Source of the DNA: Eutreptiella sp. 'Long Island Sound 2002'
Taxonomy: Eukaryota; Euglenozoa; Euglenophyceae; Eutreptiales; Eutreptiaceae
DNA length: 64,000 nucleotides
Assembly (NCBI GenBank): GCA_964036045.1
Contig: OZ038401.1
Coordinates: 33,842,397-33,906,396 of the forward strand
Reading direction: 5' to 3'
This document shows, in pieces, positions 47,989 through 58,478 of this stretch (positions within the stretch are counted from its first letter, which is position 1; each line of letters starts with the position of its first letter). A program made the translations under genes and the position numbers. The notes beneath the pieces are model-generated. The model had not been told where the DNA came from. It saw nothing but the letters and a program-made list of their open reading frames with translations, and ran no database searches.

Positions 47989-50160
47989 GATAATGCAGCA
48001 CAGAGGGAGTGTTAGTGCGCAGGGCATTTTGTTTGGCCACTTCTGATTCCTACCCCTGTTTTTGGGGTGGATTCTACCCCTCGGATGGGTGAGTGGCAAG
48101 GTGGGTGAGATGGGGTGATTTGGGATGATTTCTCCTCACGGACTTGCCCCTTTCCGGTTGGGGATATGGACTGGCACCTCTCCGGCTGGGGATACTTATG
48201 TTCCCCATTGGTGTGTTCCCCTTTGCAATGAAAAAGCCAACTGTGTGAGTCTTTGTAAAATCATTCAACGGCCCCCCTTTTCCAACGCGGCACCCTTTCA
48301 TGCTAGAATAATGTTTGCACTGGTACCCCCGGGGGGTACGCAGTCAAGCGAACTTTTGCACTGCTCTGTGTACGCACAGCGGACACTTGGTGGAACAGTT
48401 GTTACGGGTTTAAAAAAAAAGTGGTAGGCAGCAAAGCATTCCTGCTGACCTGTGTTCCCGTATGCTCTCCTACTGCAAAAAGACTCGCAACAAACAAGAC
48501 CACATGCAACGCTATTGCCCCGCATTCCCCAACCAGCCCGCAAATGATGCAAAACACACAAATATATGGCGAAAGCTTTCGAGAGAGAAGGGACTCAGGG
48601 TTGCAGGACTGTATAGTCTGGTTTCAGACTCAGCTAATCCCCACTACGTGTCAAATCCGCTACCACAGTCATTTGTGGGATCATCGTAGCACCGGAGGGC
48701 TCTGAACCTTAATTCAGAGGCGTTTCTCCAGTACCATATGGTGAGCAGGGTACGCCAGCTCACTTTGGACTGGACCAAAAAACAAAAAAAAAGAAGGGAC
48801 TCAAGGTTTCAGTTTTCTGAGCCAATTATTTCCTCTCCTGCTGCCTGTCTCCTGAAACTTGTATTGGTGTGCTACAGGATCTTGGTTTGAGAACTAATAT
48901 CTGAGCAGGGCTTGGAGTCGCTCTTCCCCCTCAGACACGTTTTCCTGGACTGTACATCCATATAGCATTTGCATAAATTGTGCACAGAAACACTGTGTCT
49001 AGACCCAGTATGTATTGATTTTGCAGACCCCCAGCCTGCAATCAGGAGAGAGAAGGTTACAGTTGCAATATAGTGACATATGCAGTCCCTTTCCACTGGG
49101 CGTATTTTACTGTCTCCTTCCCTGGTTTCTCTTATTTGGAGCCTTTTTTGCCTCCTTGCAATCTGTTTTCTTGGGCTTTTTGAAAGCAGCCATCAGATTC
49201 CAGGTACTGCACATGGGGATGAGGCTCACTGAGCCAATCGCATGGTGCCACCCCTCTTTACACAGCCGTGACACTGAGCAAGCAGGTAACCCCCCTGTTC
49301 AAGCATGATCGCCCTGTGGTACCATTGTTTTGGGCACCTTTTTGGGACTGCTGTGTGTGGTTTCAACGACAATGGGTGTTTGATTCTTGTGAGGGTTGTG
49401 TGTGCACCTGCAGTATTCTGCTTCAGAGGTACAGTGTTTTTTCTGTTCTCATTTGTAGCAAGGATTGATTATTTTAATTGTGGCATTGCTGTATGGGTAT
49501 CTGGTCCATTTGGGATCTGCCACTGTGATCTGGTCCTAGCCCGTGTGAAGCTACAGGTCACAAGATGGAGACTGTGCATTACCTGGCTACTATCCAAGTG
49601 CGCCTTGTGGATGCGGCTCCTGTTGGGGGCTGCTATACATGCCCAGCACCAGAACACACACAAAAACGATCTGCCACTGTGATCTGGTCCTTCTAGTCAT
49701 GGAACGGGCTTAGATTTCGCAGCTTTGGATGCCTTAGGCGAAAATTGGCAAGATTTAAAGCACCCTGAGGACACTGTGCAATGGAATTTACAATGTTCTG
49801 CCGTGAATTGCGCCTTTGACAAGGGGGGAGTATCGGACGCGGTGCGCGTGCAGTGCGGGTACTGGGGTTGTTTTGTAGACCCTTTCGGCTAGTTTAGAGG
49901 CAACTGCGCCCATTTTGGGGGGCCAGGACATCCCCAATCTGCATGTGTGCCTTGTTTTGCTTTTGCATTGTCTTCTGTCATGTTCCCTTGTTTGTAGGCC
50001 TGTTGGTTTCAAAATTTTATTGCAGAATTCTGTCCCCTTGTTTGAACAGAGCAATGTCTCTCTCATGGCTTTATGCAGGGGTGTCAGTCCTGTGTGCTTT
50101 GCCGACTTTGTTTGCATGTGAGCTTGCCCAAGGGGGCCCTCACACGTTAGCGCTCACACT
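47989..50160. other. region without a supported gene; SINE-like copy 3
   Basis: The SINE-like copy is 48619-48792, ending GACTGGACC-A6-C-A9. The remainder has only short frames without motifs. GGTGCGCGTGCAGTGCGGGT lies at 49846. Confidence 0.5.
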
Positions 50161-50167
50161 TTCATCA

Positions 50168-50335
50168 AGAGGGCCCATCAGGAAATAACAGCATCCATCC
50201 AGAGCCCATCAGAAAATAACAGTGACCATCCAGAGCACACCAGGAAAGCATCCAGAGCCTGCGAGGAAATAACAATGACCACCCAAGCCCTACCAGGAAA
50301 TAACAGCAATCATCCAGAGCCAATCAGGGGGAATG
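50168..50335. repeat. minisatellite, unit ~36 bases (CATCCAGAGCCCATCAGGAA)
   Basis: About five degenerate copies of AGAGCCCATCAGGAAATAAC AGNNACCATCC. Confidence 0.85.
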
Positions 50336-50509
50336 GTAATGTCTCAAGAGCCCACTAGGTACCATTTACAGCTCCTCTCCCAGTAGACCATCTCCTAGGG
50401 AAGTTGTTCACATGCCTGGCGCGGTGCGGACGTGGTGTGCGCGCGGTGTGCGCGCGGTGCGGATAGTCCCCCAACGTTGTGTCTAGCTTTTCCTCCCGTT
50501 AGGGGGCGC

Positions 50510-50690
50510 CCTTAGCAGTGCGGGTGCAGTGCAACTATTAGGGCGTCTAGCCGTACTGGAGACCCATACTTTGTGATACTAGGGGCATCATTGTTGCCCC
50601 TGGCATAGGTTTTGATGCTTCTTCCACATGGGGGATATGACATTTTTGGATTTTCACCCACTTTCACCCATTTCCACCCCTTTTCACATT
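50510..50690. repeat. dispersed repeat, inverted relative of 25575-25750
   Basis: Reverse complement of the repeat at 25.6 kb (GGGGCATCATTG, GGTTTTGATGCTTCTTCCAC ATGGGGGATATGACATTTTTG). CACTTTGGTGTGTGCCCTTGAGCT / CGCTTTGGTGTGGCCCCTCGAG follows as a tandem pair at 50718-50790. Confidence 0.75.
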
Positions 50691-51342
50691 TGTTTTTGCT
50701 CATCTTTACCATGGACTCCCACACTTTGGTGTGTGCCCTTGAGCTGGGGTGATGGACTCCCACGCTTTGGTGTGGCCCCTCGAGTTGACGTGACAGACTG
50801 CCCGGTTTTAGCCTGACCACAGTCGAAAGCCCTATGCGAGGCCGCATCCCTGCTGATGAGGAAGCGTGGTTGTGCCACAAGTTAAAAACAGATTTTGACT
50901 TGGATTCCCTCCTGCAAGAAACTTTGCCCGCCGGTCCAGTTGAGGATGGGGCGGCTTTGGGACTGGCTGGTAGAGTGAGTGAGCTTTCAATTGAACCAAA
51001 AAGAGGATATGTGTGTGGCTTTCCGCATTTTGCATGATGTCTTATGTAAAGGGAAGGTAGCTTGCAGTTGTTTTGAGCTAGGGTAGTTTGAGTGACTTAA
51101 ATTTATGGGGCATTTGGGTAGCTAGGGTGGCCTAATTTTGAGGGTGTTTGGATGGGGTAGGTAAGTTTCGGAAACTTTTCTTTTTTTGGCTGCCAAGGGT
51201 GAAAAACTGCATCAGCAGGTTGTGTACCAATCTCTTGGGAGACCAATGTTTTGCCGAAAACATATGTTTTGCATTCCGGTTCAGCTCTGTTTATATTTTA
51301 TTGGCCCACTGAGGCACCACGTTGTAAACGTCTGAACAGTCA
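50691..51342. other. region without a supported gene
   Basis: A 67-residue ORF (50834-51037, ADEEAWLCHKLKTDFDLDSL) is acidic and helical but has no recognisable family. Confidence 0.35.
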
Positions 51343-52415
51343 ATGGATCATGATTCTAGAACAGTAGTGCACCCCAAGGAAGTCGAGCAAGAATCATTAA
51401 AATTCAGGATGTGGTGCCTGGGACCCTTTGAGACCATCCAAAAACAACAACAGTTCCAAGGCAGCAAAGGGGAGTGGCTGCTGCAAGAGGAGGAACGGGT
51501 CGTTGAAATGTCGGTGGGAGCGGACACGGTAACAGAGTTCATCATCATCATCATCATCATCATCGCCAACATCATGGGACCGGGACACATGGACCAGGAC
51601 ACGTTCTTAGCGGCGGTACGCTGCTACGCGATGCGAAAGGAGCCGCTGGCAGATTACGCCGGGAAAAGGTTCGTGCCTTCAGGGCCTTTGGATTACGATG
51701 TGGTCACCGCGGACAGTGAGGACAAGCGGCTGCCATCACGAGCAGGATAGGGCCTGAGTGCGTAGCAGGTGGCGGAGCTGGTACAAATGCTGGCAGCGAC
51801 GAAGCTTGAGAACGAGAGGTTGAGGGTTGCTGCCATTCCGAGGCTGAACAGGCAGCAGCTGGAACGCCTCATTGCGGAAACCCTGCCATACCAATGGATG
51901 CAGACGCTGCTGGTGGCGCTAAAGGCCTACTCTGCAACGGACGCCAACTGGGATGCACACGAGCTAGCTGGAGCCATATGGACGGTGGTGCACGAGGAGC
52001 TCTGCAACAAGCGCCAGGCCAAGACTTCACACCTGCCCATCCCGCAGGGTACGGGAGCGAATGTGCCTGCAACCGCAAGGGAGCCACTCGGCAGGGTGGT
52101 CAGGGCGCCAAGAGGACAAGCAGTGGTAGGCGCCCTGCAGGGGGGGGGGGGGGCGCAATGCTACTCCTGTGAGCAACTTTGACACTAGGCACGCCAATGC
52201 CCGCAGCGGTCACGGGAACGTTACACCAGCCCCATGTGCAAGCCAAGATATCACAGGTGGGGGACCAGAGGATCCTCAATAAGGGGTGGACATTTGACTT
52301 GAACGCCCCCCCGCTAGCGAACTGCATGCGATGCGGACAACCCCATTGGGAAATGTTCTCATGTGGGGCTTACGGACGCGTATCACTGCTGCCAGCGTCC
52401 ACGGCAGACGCGTAG
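51343..52415 (+). pseudogene. Gag-like protein of YR element 3
   Basis: Frame 1 from 51343 runs through two in-frame TAGs (51748 and 51763) into 51769-52182. An N-terminal segment contains an (ATC)8 run giving eight Ile (51541-51564). Then comes a coiled coil (AELVQMLAATKLENERLRVA) and the conserved Gag block (LNRQQLERLIAETLPYQWMQ, TLLVALKAYSATDANWDAHE). After a G14-class run (52141-52154), another frame (52179-52415) supplies a zinc knuckle CMRCGQPHWEMFSC. Role inferred as in the other YR elements. The poly-Ile stretch is probably a microsatellite expansion rather than part of the ancestral protein. Confidence 0.6.
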
Positions 52416-52551
52416 GCGGGTGAACCGATGGGACCAGCGGTACGAACGACGCGGTGATCTGCATGATCCAAGGCATGCTCCAAACAAAGGCGACGAACCC
52501 TGACCACAAGCAATGACAAGATGACAGCCGGGACCCAGGGCCACAACCCAC

Positions 52552-53560
52552 GTGGTCACCACCGTCGGTATGGCGTGGGAAGCCCACGACAAGGTCATGC
52601 AGGCCAAGAAGGAGGAGTGGGGCACCGTGGGCACAGGCATGGCCATTACAGGAGTGGAGGCCAGCTCGTCCCAGACGTACATGCACGAAGTATGGGGAGC
52701 ATTACGAGGATGTGCCACAGACCTGCCGCTGGCCAAGGCAATTGAATGGCGATTCAGGCAGCTTGCGTTATGCCAACGGGGGATATCCACGGCCAATAAC
52801 TTTGTGGCAGGCGTCAAGATATTGGAACGCCTGGAGCTCATACCGGCCACCATCACTGACCCACACAGGCTGCAGCTCCAAGTGATCGGCTAGATGGCCA
52901 AAGCAGAGGAATGGAAGATTTCCAAACCCTGCGGGCGCAGGGTACACTGGCCCTGGGCCAGGGTGTTCTTTGCGGTCGGCACGGCGTTCACCCTATGCCT
53001 CAGGGTGTCAGACGTCGCAGTCCTATGATAGGGGTGGCTGGGGCACAAGAACTGGACGGTGTTCTTCGACTACAAAGTGGCCAAGGACATGTGTGCCCAA
53101 CCCATACCGCCCTTCTGGGAGAGATGGCAGGCGTGGCTGTACGAGCACCGGAGACTCTGAGACTCCACCACCACGGCGACGCTCTGGTCTTACTAGGAGG
53201 GACACACACACTGCGGAAGCTACAACAAGAAATGTTTAGAGGAACAGATTGCACCCTCACAGGCTGGCACCTGTGGAATCGAAGGGGGGGAGCATGCTTC
53301 CGAGCGCTTGGCGGATCCTTACAAGCCCTTACCATGGGGGCAAGATTGTGCACCCCAAGGCAGGCAGCCCGTTACGCAGCACACCCACCGGCATGGAAAA
53401 TGCCCACCAGAGTGCTCCTGCCGAGACCTACGGGGAACACCGGGCATTTCAAGAGAGACTGCGAGTGGCAGTGGATGCCGGTCCGCGACTTTTGGCATGC
53501 GGACACATTTGCGTGGGATGCGGGAAGAAAACGGGCAAAGCAACCACCCATAGTGCAGAG
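52552..53560 (+). pseudogene. tyrosine recombinase of YR element 3
   Basis: One register (frame 1) spans 52552 to about 53560 with in-frame stops at 52891 (TAG), 53026 (TGA), 53029 (TAG), 53158 (TGA) and 53194 (TAG). Motifs: VGMAWEAHDKVMQAKKEEWG, AIEWRFRQLALCQRGISTAN and KILERLELIPATITDPHR (N-terminal domain); FFAVGTAFTLCLRVSDVAVL (catalytic Arg); TVFFDYKVAKD (Lys). The HxxR and Tyr boxes are not clear further on. The TGA at 53026 aligns with an Arg conserved in the other three recombinases of this window (GLRMGD, SVRLVD, SLRRSN), as expected if CGA became TGA. Confidence 0.65.
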
Positions 53561-54665
53561 TTTCGCGCAACCCATCACCCCAGAGGAGGTGGACAGCGAG
53601 TCGGGCGACATGGAGGATGACGAAGAGCGGCAAGTGGATGGAGCTGCGGAAGGACACAAGAGCTCCGAAGACCACGGAGAGAGGACCTGCCGCGGGGGCG
53701 AAGGCGATGTGGTGGCCGCAGAACCCGGAGTGGAGCCTGGTCCAATGGTTGCCGCGGGAGTATGGGTCGAACGGAAAGGAGACAACGACGATGGTGCAGG
53801 GGACATGCCTACGGGAAACGGAGACGAGCCCGCAGCAGCGGAAGCGCAAGTGCAATCCCGAGGAGCTGATGATCCAAGCGACGGCAGACGAGCTGAAAGC
53901 GGGGCAGAACACAACACGAAGCCCACAGATACGGTCGAGCTCGAGCGGGAAGGACACGAACACGCCATGGAACCACAAAGAGAAGCCCAGCGAGGGGACG
54001 GGACCTTGGACGGGAGCGGAACCATGCCCCCGTAAGGGGCAGCCGATGGAGCCCAGGAAGATGCCGAGGAGGACGATTGCGGCAGAGACAGCGGGTCACT
54101 GGAAACAAGCTGGGGCGCACACACGACAGAACCCGAGGATACTGCCAGCGGAGCGTCATGCTCTACTGATTGCTCTGAGCCCCGATGGAGAGTACATGTA
54201 GCTGGGCGAACGACACTGGGAAAGCGAGACAGTGGCCAACGAGACGTAGTGCAAGAATGCAGCCCCAAGAGGAGCCGAACAGAAGAGGCCGATGACGCAA
54301 ACGGAAGGATGTACATTGACGTGGATGTGCCCGGAGGGCCTGAAGAGGATGGGGCCCCACACCGGGGATATGTGGTCACCGCGCCTCAAAGAGGGAACCG
54401 CTTCCAGCTCTGGTGCCCTGTGCACCTGCAATGCACCGATCAAAATACAGCGGGGCCGCAAACACACGTGGCAGCCCTCGTGTAGGCGCCGGCGGACAAG
54501 ATGGCCAGCAAAAAGGGTAGGGCTTGAACGATCCACGGCCTTCTGCGAGACCTGGCTGTGTTCGTACGGGCCTGGAGCGGCGGCGAGGACAAACAGACCA
54601 TAGCACAGGAAAACTACGTCACAGTGCTGCAGGCCATGCGGAACGACGAGATGGAGCCCTAGGAC
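53561..54665 (+). pseudogene. charged linker between YR and RT of element 3
   Basis: Several overlapping frames are open. Frame 52911-54035 is acidic and Gly/Glu-rich (ITPEEVDSESGDMEDDEERQ). Others are basic. No domain. In element 2 the same position holds a Pro/Gly-rich linker, so low-complexity linkers here seem a family habit. Confidence 0.35.
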
Positions 54666-55600
54666 GTGTCACTGACAGGGGACATAAGCCCGACAAGGGA
54701 CCAGGATGGCAACCCCGACACGGACCGGCTAATTGTGGAGACGGCGAGCAAAGGCCTTGGGCTAACTAGTAAAGTGCACGTGTCGCGCGAGATGTCGGAC
54801 AGGCTCAGGCCCTGCAACTGGGCGGTGGCACACGAGAGCGCGGTGGAGCCGAAGGCCAGCAGGGATATCAAGCTGGCGGCAATGATACAGAGAGTACACG
54901 CAGACGGACTCATTGACCGAGTCTAGGATGGGAGGAGGCCGAACACGAAAGCCTTCACTAAATACAAGGGGCGATGATTATAAACATGGTGCCACTCAAC
55001 GACAGATACGCAGCCCCGGGACAGCGCATGAGGCTGCCCACCCTCGAGAACCTAGGAGAAACATTTCGCGAAGCGGCACACAACTCGCGGACCATGTGGT
55101 TCTGCAAGCTGGACGTGGCAAACATGTTCTGGTCGTGTTGGGTGCCAGAGGAGGAGAAAAGCGCTATCCGCATTGGAGTGGTGGACGAGGTCTGGGGCTT
55201 CCAAGGCTTGCCTTTTGGATGGACTTAGAACCCACTGATCGCGATTGAGCTCTAGGCGAAGAGGTTGGCGAAAGTCGACATGCCGGATATACGGCCCGTG
55301 CAGTATGTGGATGACGTCCTGGTGTACGTTTTTATAAAGAGGTTGCGTTAGAGAAGCAGGACGGAGGCTCCTGAAGCTGTTGGAGTAGGATGGTTGGCTC
55401 TGCAGCCCGAAATCACAGTTGGAGCCTTCTACAGTCATTGACTGGATGGGCAACCCACTAGACGGACAGGCCTGGAATATGCAGTTCTCGGCGGGGTATG
55501 TGGCAGGCATGGTGAACGTCTGGATCAAGTTGGCGACCCTGGGTTACAGCCGGAAGACACAGAGGCGACTGCTGGGCAAGCTGGCGTGGGCGGACCGACC
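54666..55600 (+). pseudogene. reverse transcriptase of YR element 3
   Basis: ASRDIKLAAMIQRVHADGLI runs to TAG 54924, then DGRRPNTKAFTKYKG. After a one-base frame change come MIINMVPLNDRYAAPGQRMR, LPTLENLGETFREAAHN, FCKLDVANMFWSCWVPEEE (motif A), VWGFQGLPFGWT (motif B), TAG 55226, NPLIAIEL, TAG 55253, and AKRLAKVDMPDIRPVQYVDD then VLVYV (motif C, VDD). After another frame change come RRLLKLLE, TAG 55386, DGWLCSPKSQLEPSTVIDWM. It aligns without gaps to element 1 around EEEQPGDQPNA / DRV*DGRRPNT. Catalytic Asp residues are all present, so decay is by stops and two frameshifts only. Confidence 0.75.
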
Positions 55601-55734
55601 GTCTCGTGAAACAAGCCCACATACTAGTGGCCCGGATGATGTGGGGGCCGCAAAACGCCAAATACCCGCTGCCCAGGGTCCAGGAAGCGCCGGGGCAGGC
55701 GATTGCCACGACGATAGGGCCGTGGGTGGCGAGA

Positions 55735-56286
55735 AGCTCACTGGTGGGCAAGGAGGTCCACATGTATGTAGACGCAGCGGAAGTCAGCATACATGGTGGG
55801 GGTATGGACGGCTGATGCCGGAGCCAGACTTAGGAGGCACCACTGATGGTATGGATCCAGCAGGCGGCGGAGCTGCTGGGTGTCGAAAAGGCGGTCAAAA
55901 TTGCGGCATACCAAGGCATGAAGCAGCTGAACCCGGGTGTCGATAAATTGATGGCCCATTGGGCGGTAATGAACAGGCGTTCGAAAATACGTCAAAGAGA
56001 CAAGGCCACGGTAGTGCGCAGACTTCAGCAGACACTGAGGCAGTGCGGCATGGCGCTGCGGCGCACATATGTTTCCTCTAGGTGGAATCCAACAGACTCC
56101 ATTTCTAAAAATTTTAGGTGGTCCAGCGGCCTTCGAGCCGTGATTGAGGCTCGCGCGCACAACCAGGTGCTGCGGACGTTGCAGTGGGCACCGTGCTTTG
56201 ATATGGGCAACACATCTTATAAGAGGTTTGTGCTGCAGTGCGGCAAGGCGAAGCAATGTATTGTGCTTGCCCCTGGTACACGCTAG
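55735..56286 (+). pseudogene. RNase H of YR element 3
   Basis: VHMYVDAAEVSIHGGGMDG (first Asp) is followed in other frames by VVRRLQQTLRQCGMALRRTY and VSSRWNPTDSISKNFRWSSG (last Asp, matching FQPADPMSR and LNPADPISG of the other elements). The ORF 55846-56286 is open to TAG 56284. Confidence 0.6.
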
Positions 56287-56299
56287 AAGACCCAATCTT

Positions 56300-56360
56300 G
56301 ATCTAGCCTAGAACGCTCTAGCTAGAACGTTCTAGCCTAGATTAGATCAATACTAGAACG
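56300..56360. repeat. CTAGAACG-family inverted repeat cluster
   Basis: Contains a 16-base perfect palindrome GCTAGAACGTTCTAGC (56321-56336) and more CTAGAACG units. The same units form the inverted repeats inside the introns at 57253-57380 and 58518-58665. Confidence 0.85.
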
Positions 56361-56483
56361 ATATAATGTCTACCAACATATCCCAATTTCCTTCATTGTT
56401 CCCCCGTGCATGCTTGCTATTGTCCGTAGTGCATTGTCCCATGCTTCCTTCTTTCCCGCTTAGATATTGCACATTTCTTTGCA

Positions 56484-58250
56484 ATGAAACGACCCGCCAC
56501 TTCCCCCCTTGCTCCCTCCTCAACCGGGAAGGATACTTCCCTCTTGTCTAAGGCACTACGGGAGTTGAGTGGGGCCTCAAACCTCAAGGATGAGCGGGTG
56601 GGCCATTACTTGGCCACGTGGGCGCTATCATGCCCCCTAGCACGGCCGCAATTCAACAACGCCGTCCAATATGTGGACTCCGCCACTTCTACCCATACCA
56701 CGGGTGAGGCATGCAAGGCCGCCGTTGAGGCATACACCGCCTCCCTACTCTCCCCCCACCGCCATGTGTGAACTAGTGCTCAACATGAGGGCCCCCAAGT
56801 CCTCGTGGAGGACCCTCTCGGAGCTCTACACGCTCCGTAAATTGGAGTATCACCGCACCGTCTCTAGTGGCCCCTACTCCCGTCCAATTTATATCGAGCG
56901 GGCTTTCCAAGCCCGTTGGAAGGAGTTGGTCGCCCCGGTGCAATTGGATGACCCCGTTGCCACGGTGTTGCCCAAGGCCACCGGGATCTCATGGCCCTTC
57001 GCCTCATGGGTCACATACATCCTCTCCCGGCCGGGCTTGGTGCGGTCAATCAACCGCACCTTCCCGTCGACGGTCATCGTCCGGGGAGATGCTTACCTCG
57101 TGGCCGGGGGCAATTGGACCCAAGTCACCATCTCCTTGGCCAACTTCGAGCGCTTGGCCCGCCCCCCGGCGGGCCTTTGGGTGTTGAGCATGGCCAATTG
57201 CGATGACAAGGCCATGGACACCCTTGCCACGTTGTGGAAGAGCAATTGGGAGGTACTCCTCTCACCTAGTGCCTTTCACTCGTTCTAGTTTTGATCTAGT
57301 CGGCCTCAAACACCGCTCGCTAGACGCTAGATTGGACTAGACTAGAACGAAATTAACCACCCTTCATGTCTCGTGTTTAGGTGATTCAAAATATCATCGA
57401 CACGGGGCTGGTCCAACGGGGGGCCTCCAAGGAGGAGCCAAAGGTGATCCTCGGGGGGGATCAACCGTGGACGCGACGGGTGATCGGGGTGTCCACATGC
57501 CCCCAAGTGGGCTCCATGTTCAATGAGGGGATATGGAATGCTCAAACGAAGACTTGGGAGGGTAGTGCTAACCCGCGGACCATGGAGGGTGATGAGGCCA
57601 ACTACACGGCGTTCCTCCTCGGGAAGCCATCCTTGCAAGCCGCCGGCTGCAGTACGCAGCGCATTTTGAAGTTGCCACGTGCCTGGGTGGTCTTGTGCAT
57701 TTTGCACTTGACAACGGCCATGGGCCGCTTGTTGGGGGAGTTTGTCGACCGGGAGGCCAGGTCGGTCACCCCTACGCTCCGTCAAGACCTACAAGTTCTC
57801 CTGTCGGAAAGGCGTGCAGGTTCGAGCGTTTATGGGTGAGCTTCCCCGGACGGGGAGGAGACGGCCAATTTTTTTGACGCATGGCCGGATATTGCTAAGT
57901 GCCTCGGCATTAGGCCAAGCACGGCCAAGTACAAGGCCATCGCGAACATTCGGGACCTGCTGCAGGCCCTCTATTGTGCATATCAGGGCCCTAAGCCTTT
58001 GAATTGTGCTGATGTGGCCCGCGATTTCCGGTGCCACTGTACTGTCGGAACAACATCATGGTATCTGCTAAGCCTTGAGCATGATGTAGATACCATGTTG
58101 CAGAACATTAAGCCATTTGGCCTGGCTATGTTTTTGGGTGACATTTCGGAAAGCATTAACCGCTTTCTGAAACATGGTCACAACGAGCACAGCAACCGGG
58201 TGGGGGGGGGGGGGGCTGTCGGGTGGAGGGGAGGGACGAGGTGTCGAGTC
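56484..58250 (+). CDS. unknown spliced protein gene, family 'KATGISWP', copy 1
   Basis: Start ATG at 56484: MKRPATSPLAPSSTGKDTSL, LLSKALRELSGASNL, RVGHYLATWALSCPLARPQF. The frame changes between 56703 and 56777. A possible 73-base GTGAGG...AACTAG intron (56704-56776) would join them in frame, and slippage at C6 (56752) is the alternative. Exon 2 runs to GAG 57252: [81 protein letters not shown] intron (57253-57380) follows, then VIQNIIDTGLVQRGASKEEP, VVLCILHLTTAMGRLLGEFV. After another frame change: CLGIRPSTAKYKAIANIRDL, LLSLEHDVDTMLQNIKPFGL, MFLGDISESINRFLKHGHNE, ending near the G14 run at 58202. I do not recognise the family. Confidence 0.55.
57253..57380 (+). other. GT-AG intron with terminal inverted repeats (CTAGAACG type)
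   Basis: Donor GAG-GTACTC, acceptor TGTTTAG-GTG, 128 bases, phase 0. Inside, CGTTCTAGT (57281-57289) and ACTAGAACG (57341-57349) are perfect inverted repeats, with further GATCTAGTC/GACTAGACT copies. The splice position is conserved in the paralogue at 60449-60586. Confidence 0.75.
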
Positions 58251-58478
58251 GTCAGTTGTGGGCCATCCACAGGCACGCTAATGTGCAAGCACAGTGCATG
58301 ACATGGTTGTTTGCATACTTTGACGTGTCGTGAGTTGTGCATGGGGGGCCGCGGTCGCAAGTGCCATGCTCGGGCAGGGATGCCATGGAGGTAAGGAGGC
58401 ATTCGCCTTTTCAAGCCATGGAGGTAAGGAGGGGCCAGGGCCACATGCAGGCTTCCCTGAACCAGAGTATTTCGCAAG

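Larger units (their letters stand above)
51343..56286 (+). mobile_element. YR retroelement 3 (Gag, YR, RT-RNase H), decayed
   Basis: All genes are on the plus strand in the order Gag, YR, linker, RT, RNase H, the same order as element 2. The proteins are closest to those of element 1. At least nine in-frame TAG or TGA codons interrupt frames that otherwise continue in the same register. Ends are not defined. Confidence 0.7.

Noticed and set aside
49915-50188. Two overlapping hydrophobic small ORFs (membrane protein candidates)
   Set aside because: Both come from a T/G-rich stretch, overlap in different frames, lack a consistent start context, and lie among dispersed repeats.
51343-56286. Possible nuclear code in which TAG encodes Gln
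   Set aside because: Two TAGs align with Gln, but a TGA aligns with Arg, the LINE ORF2 ends naturally at TAG, and stops cluster in one decayed element. C-to-T decay explains all of this more simply.
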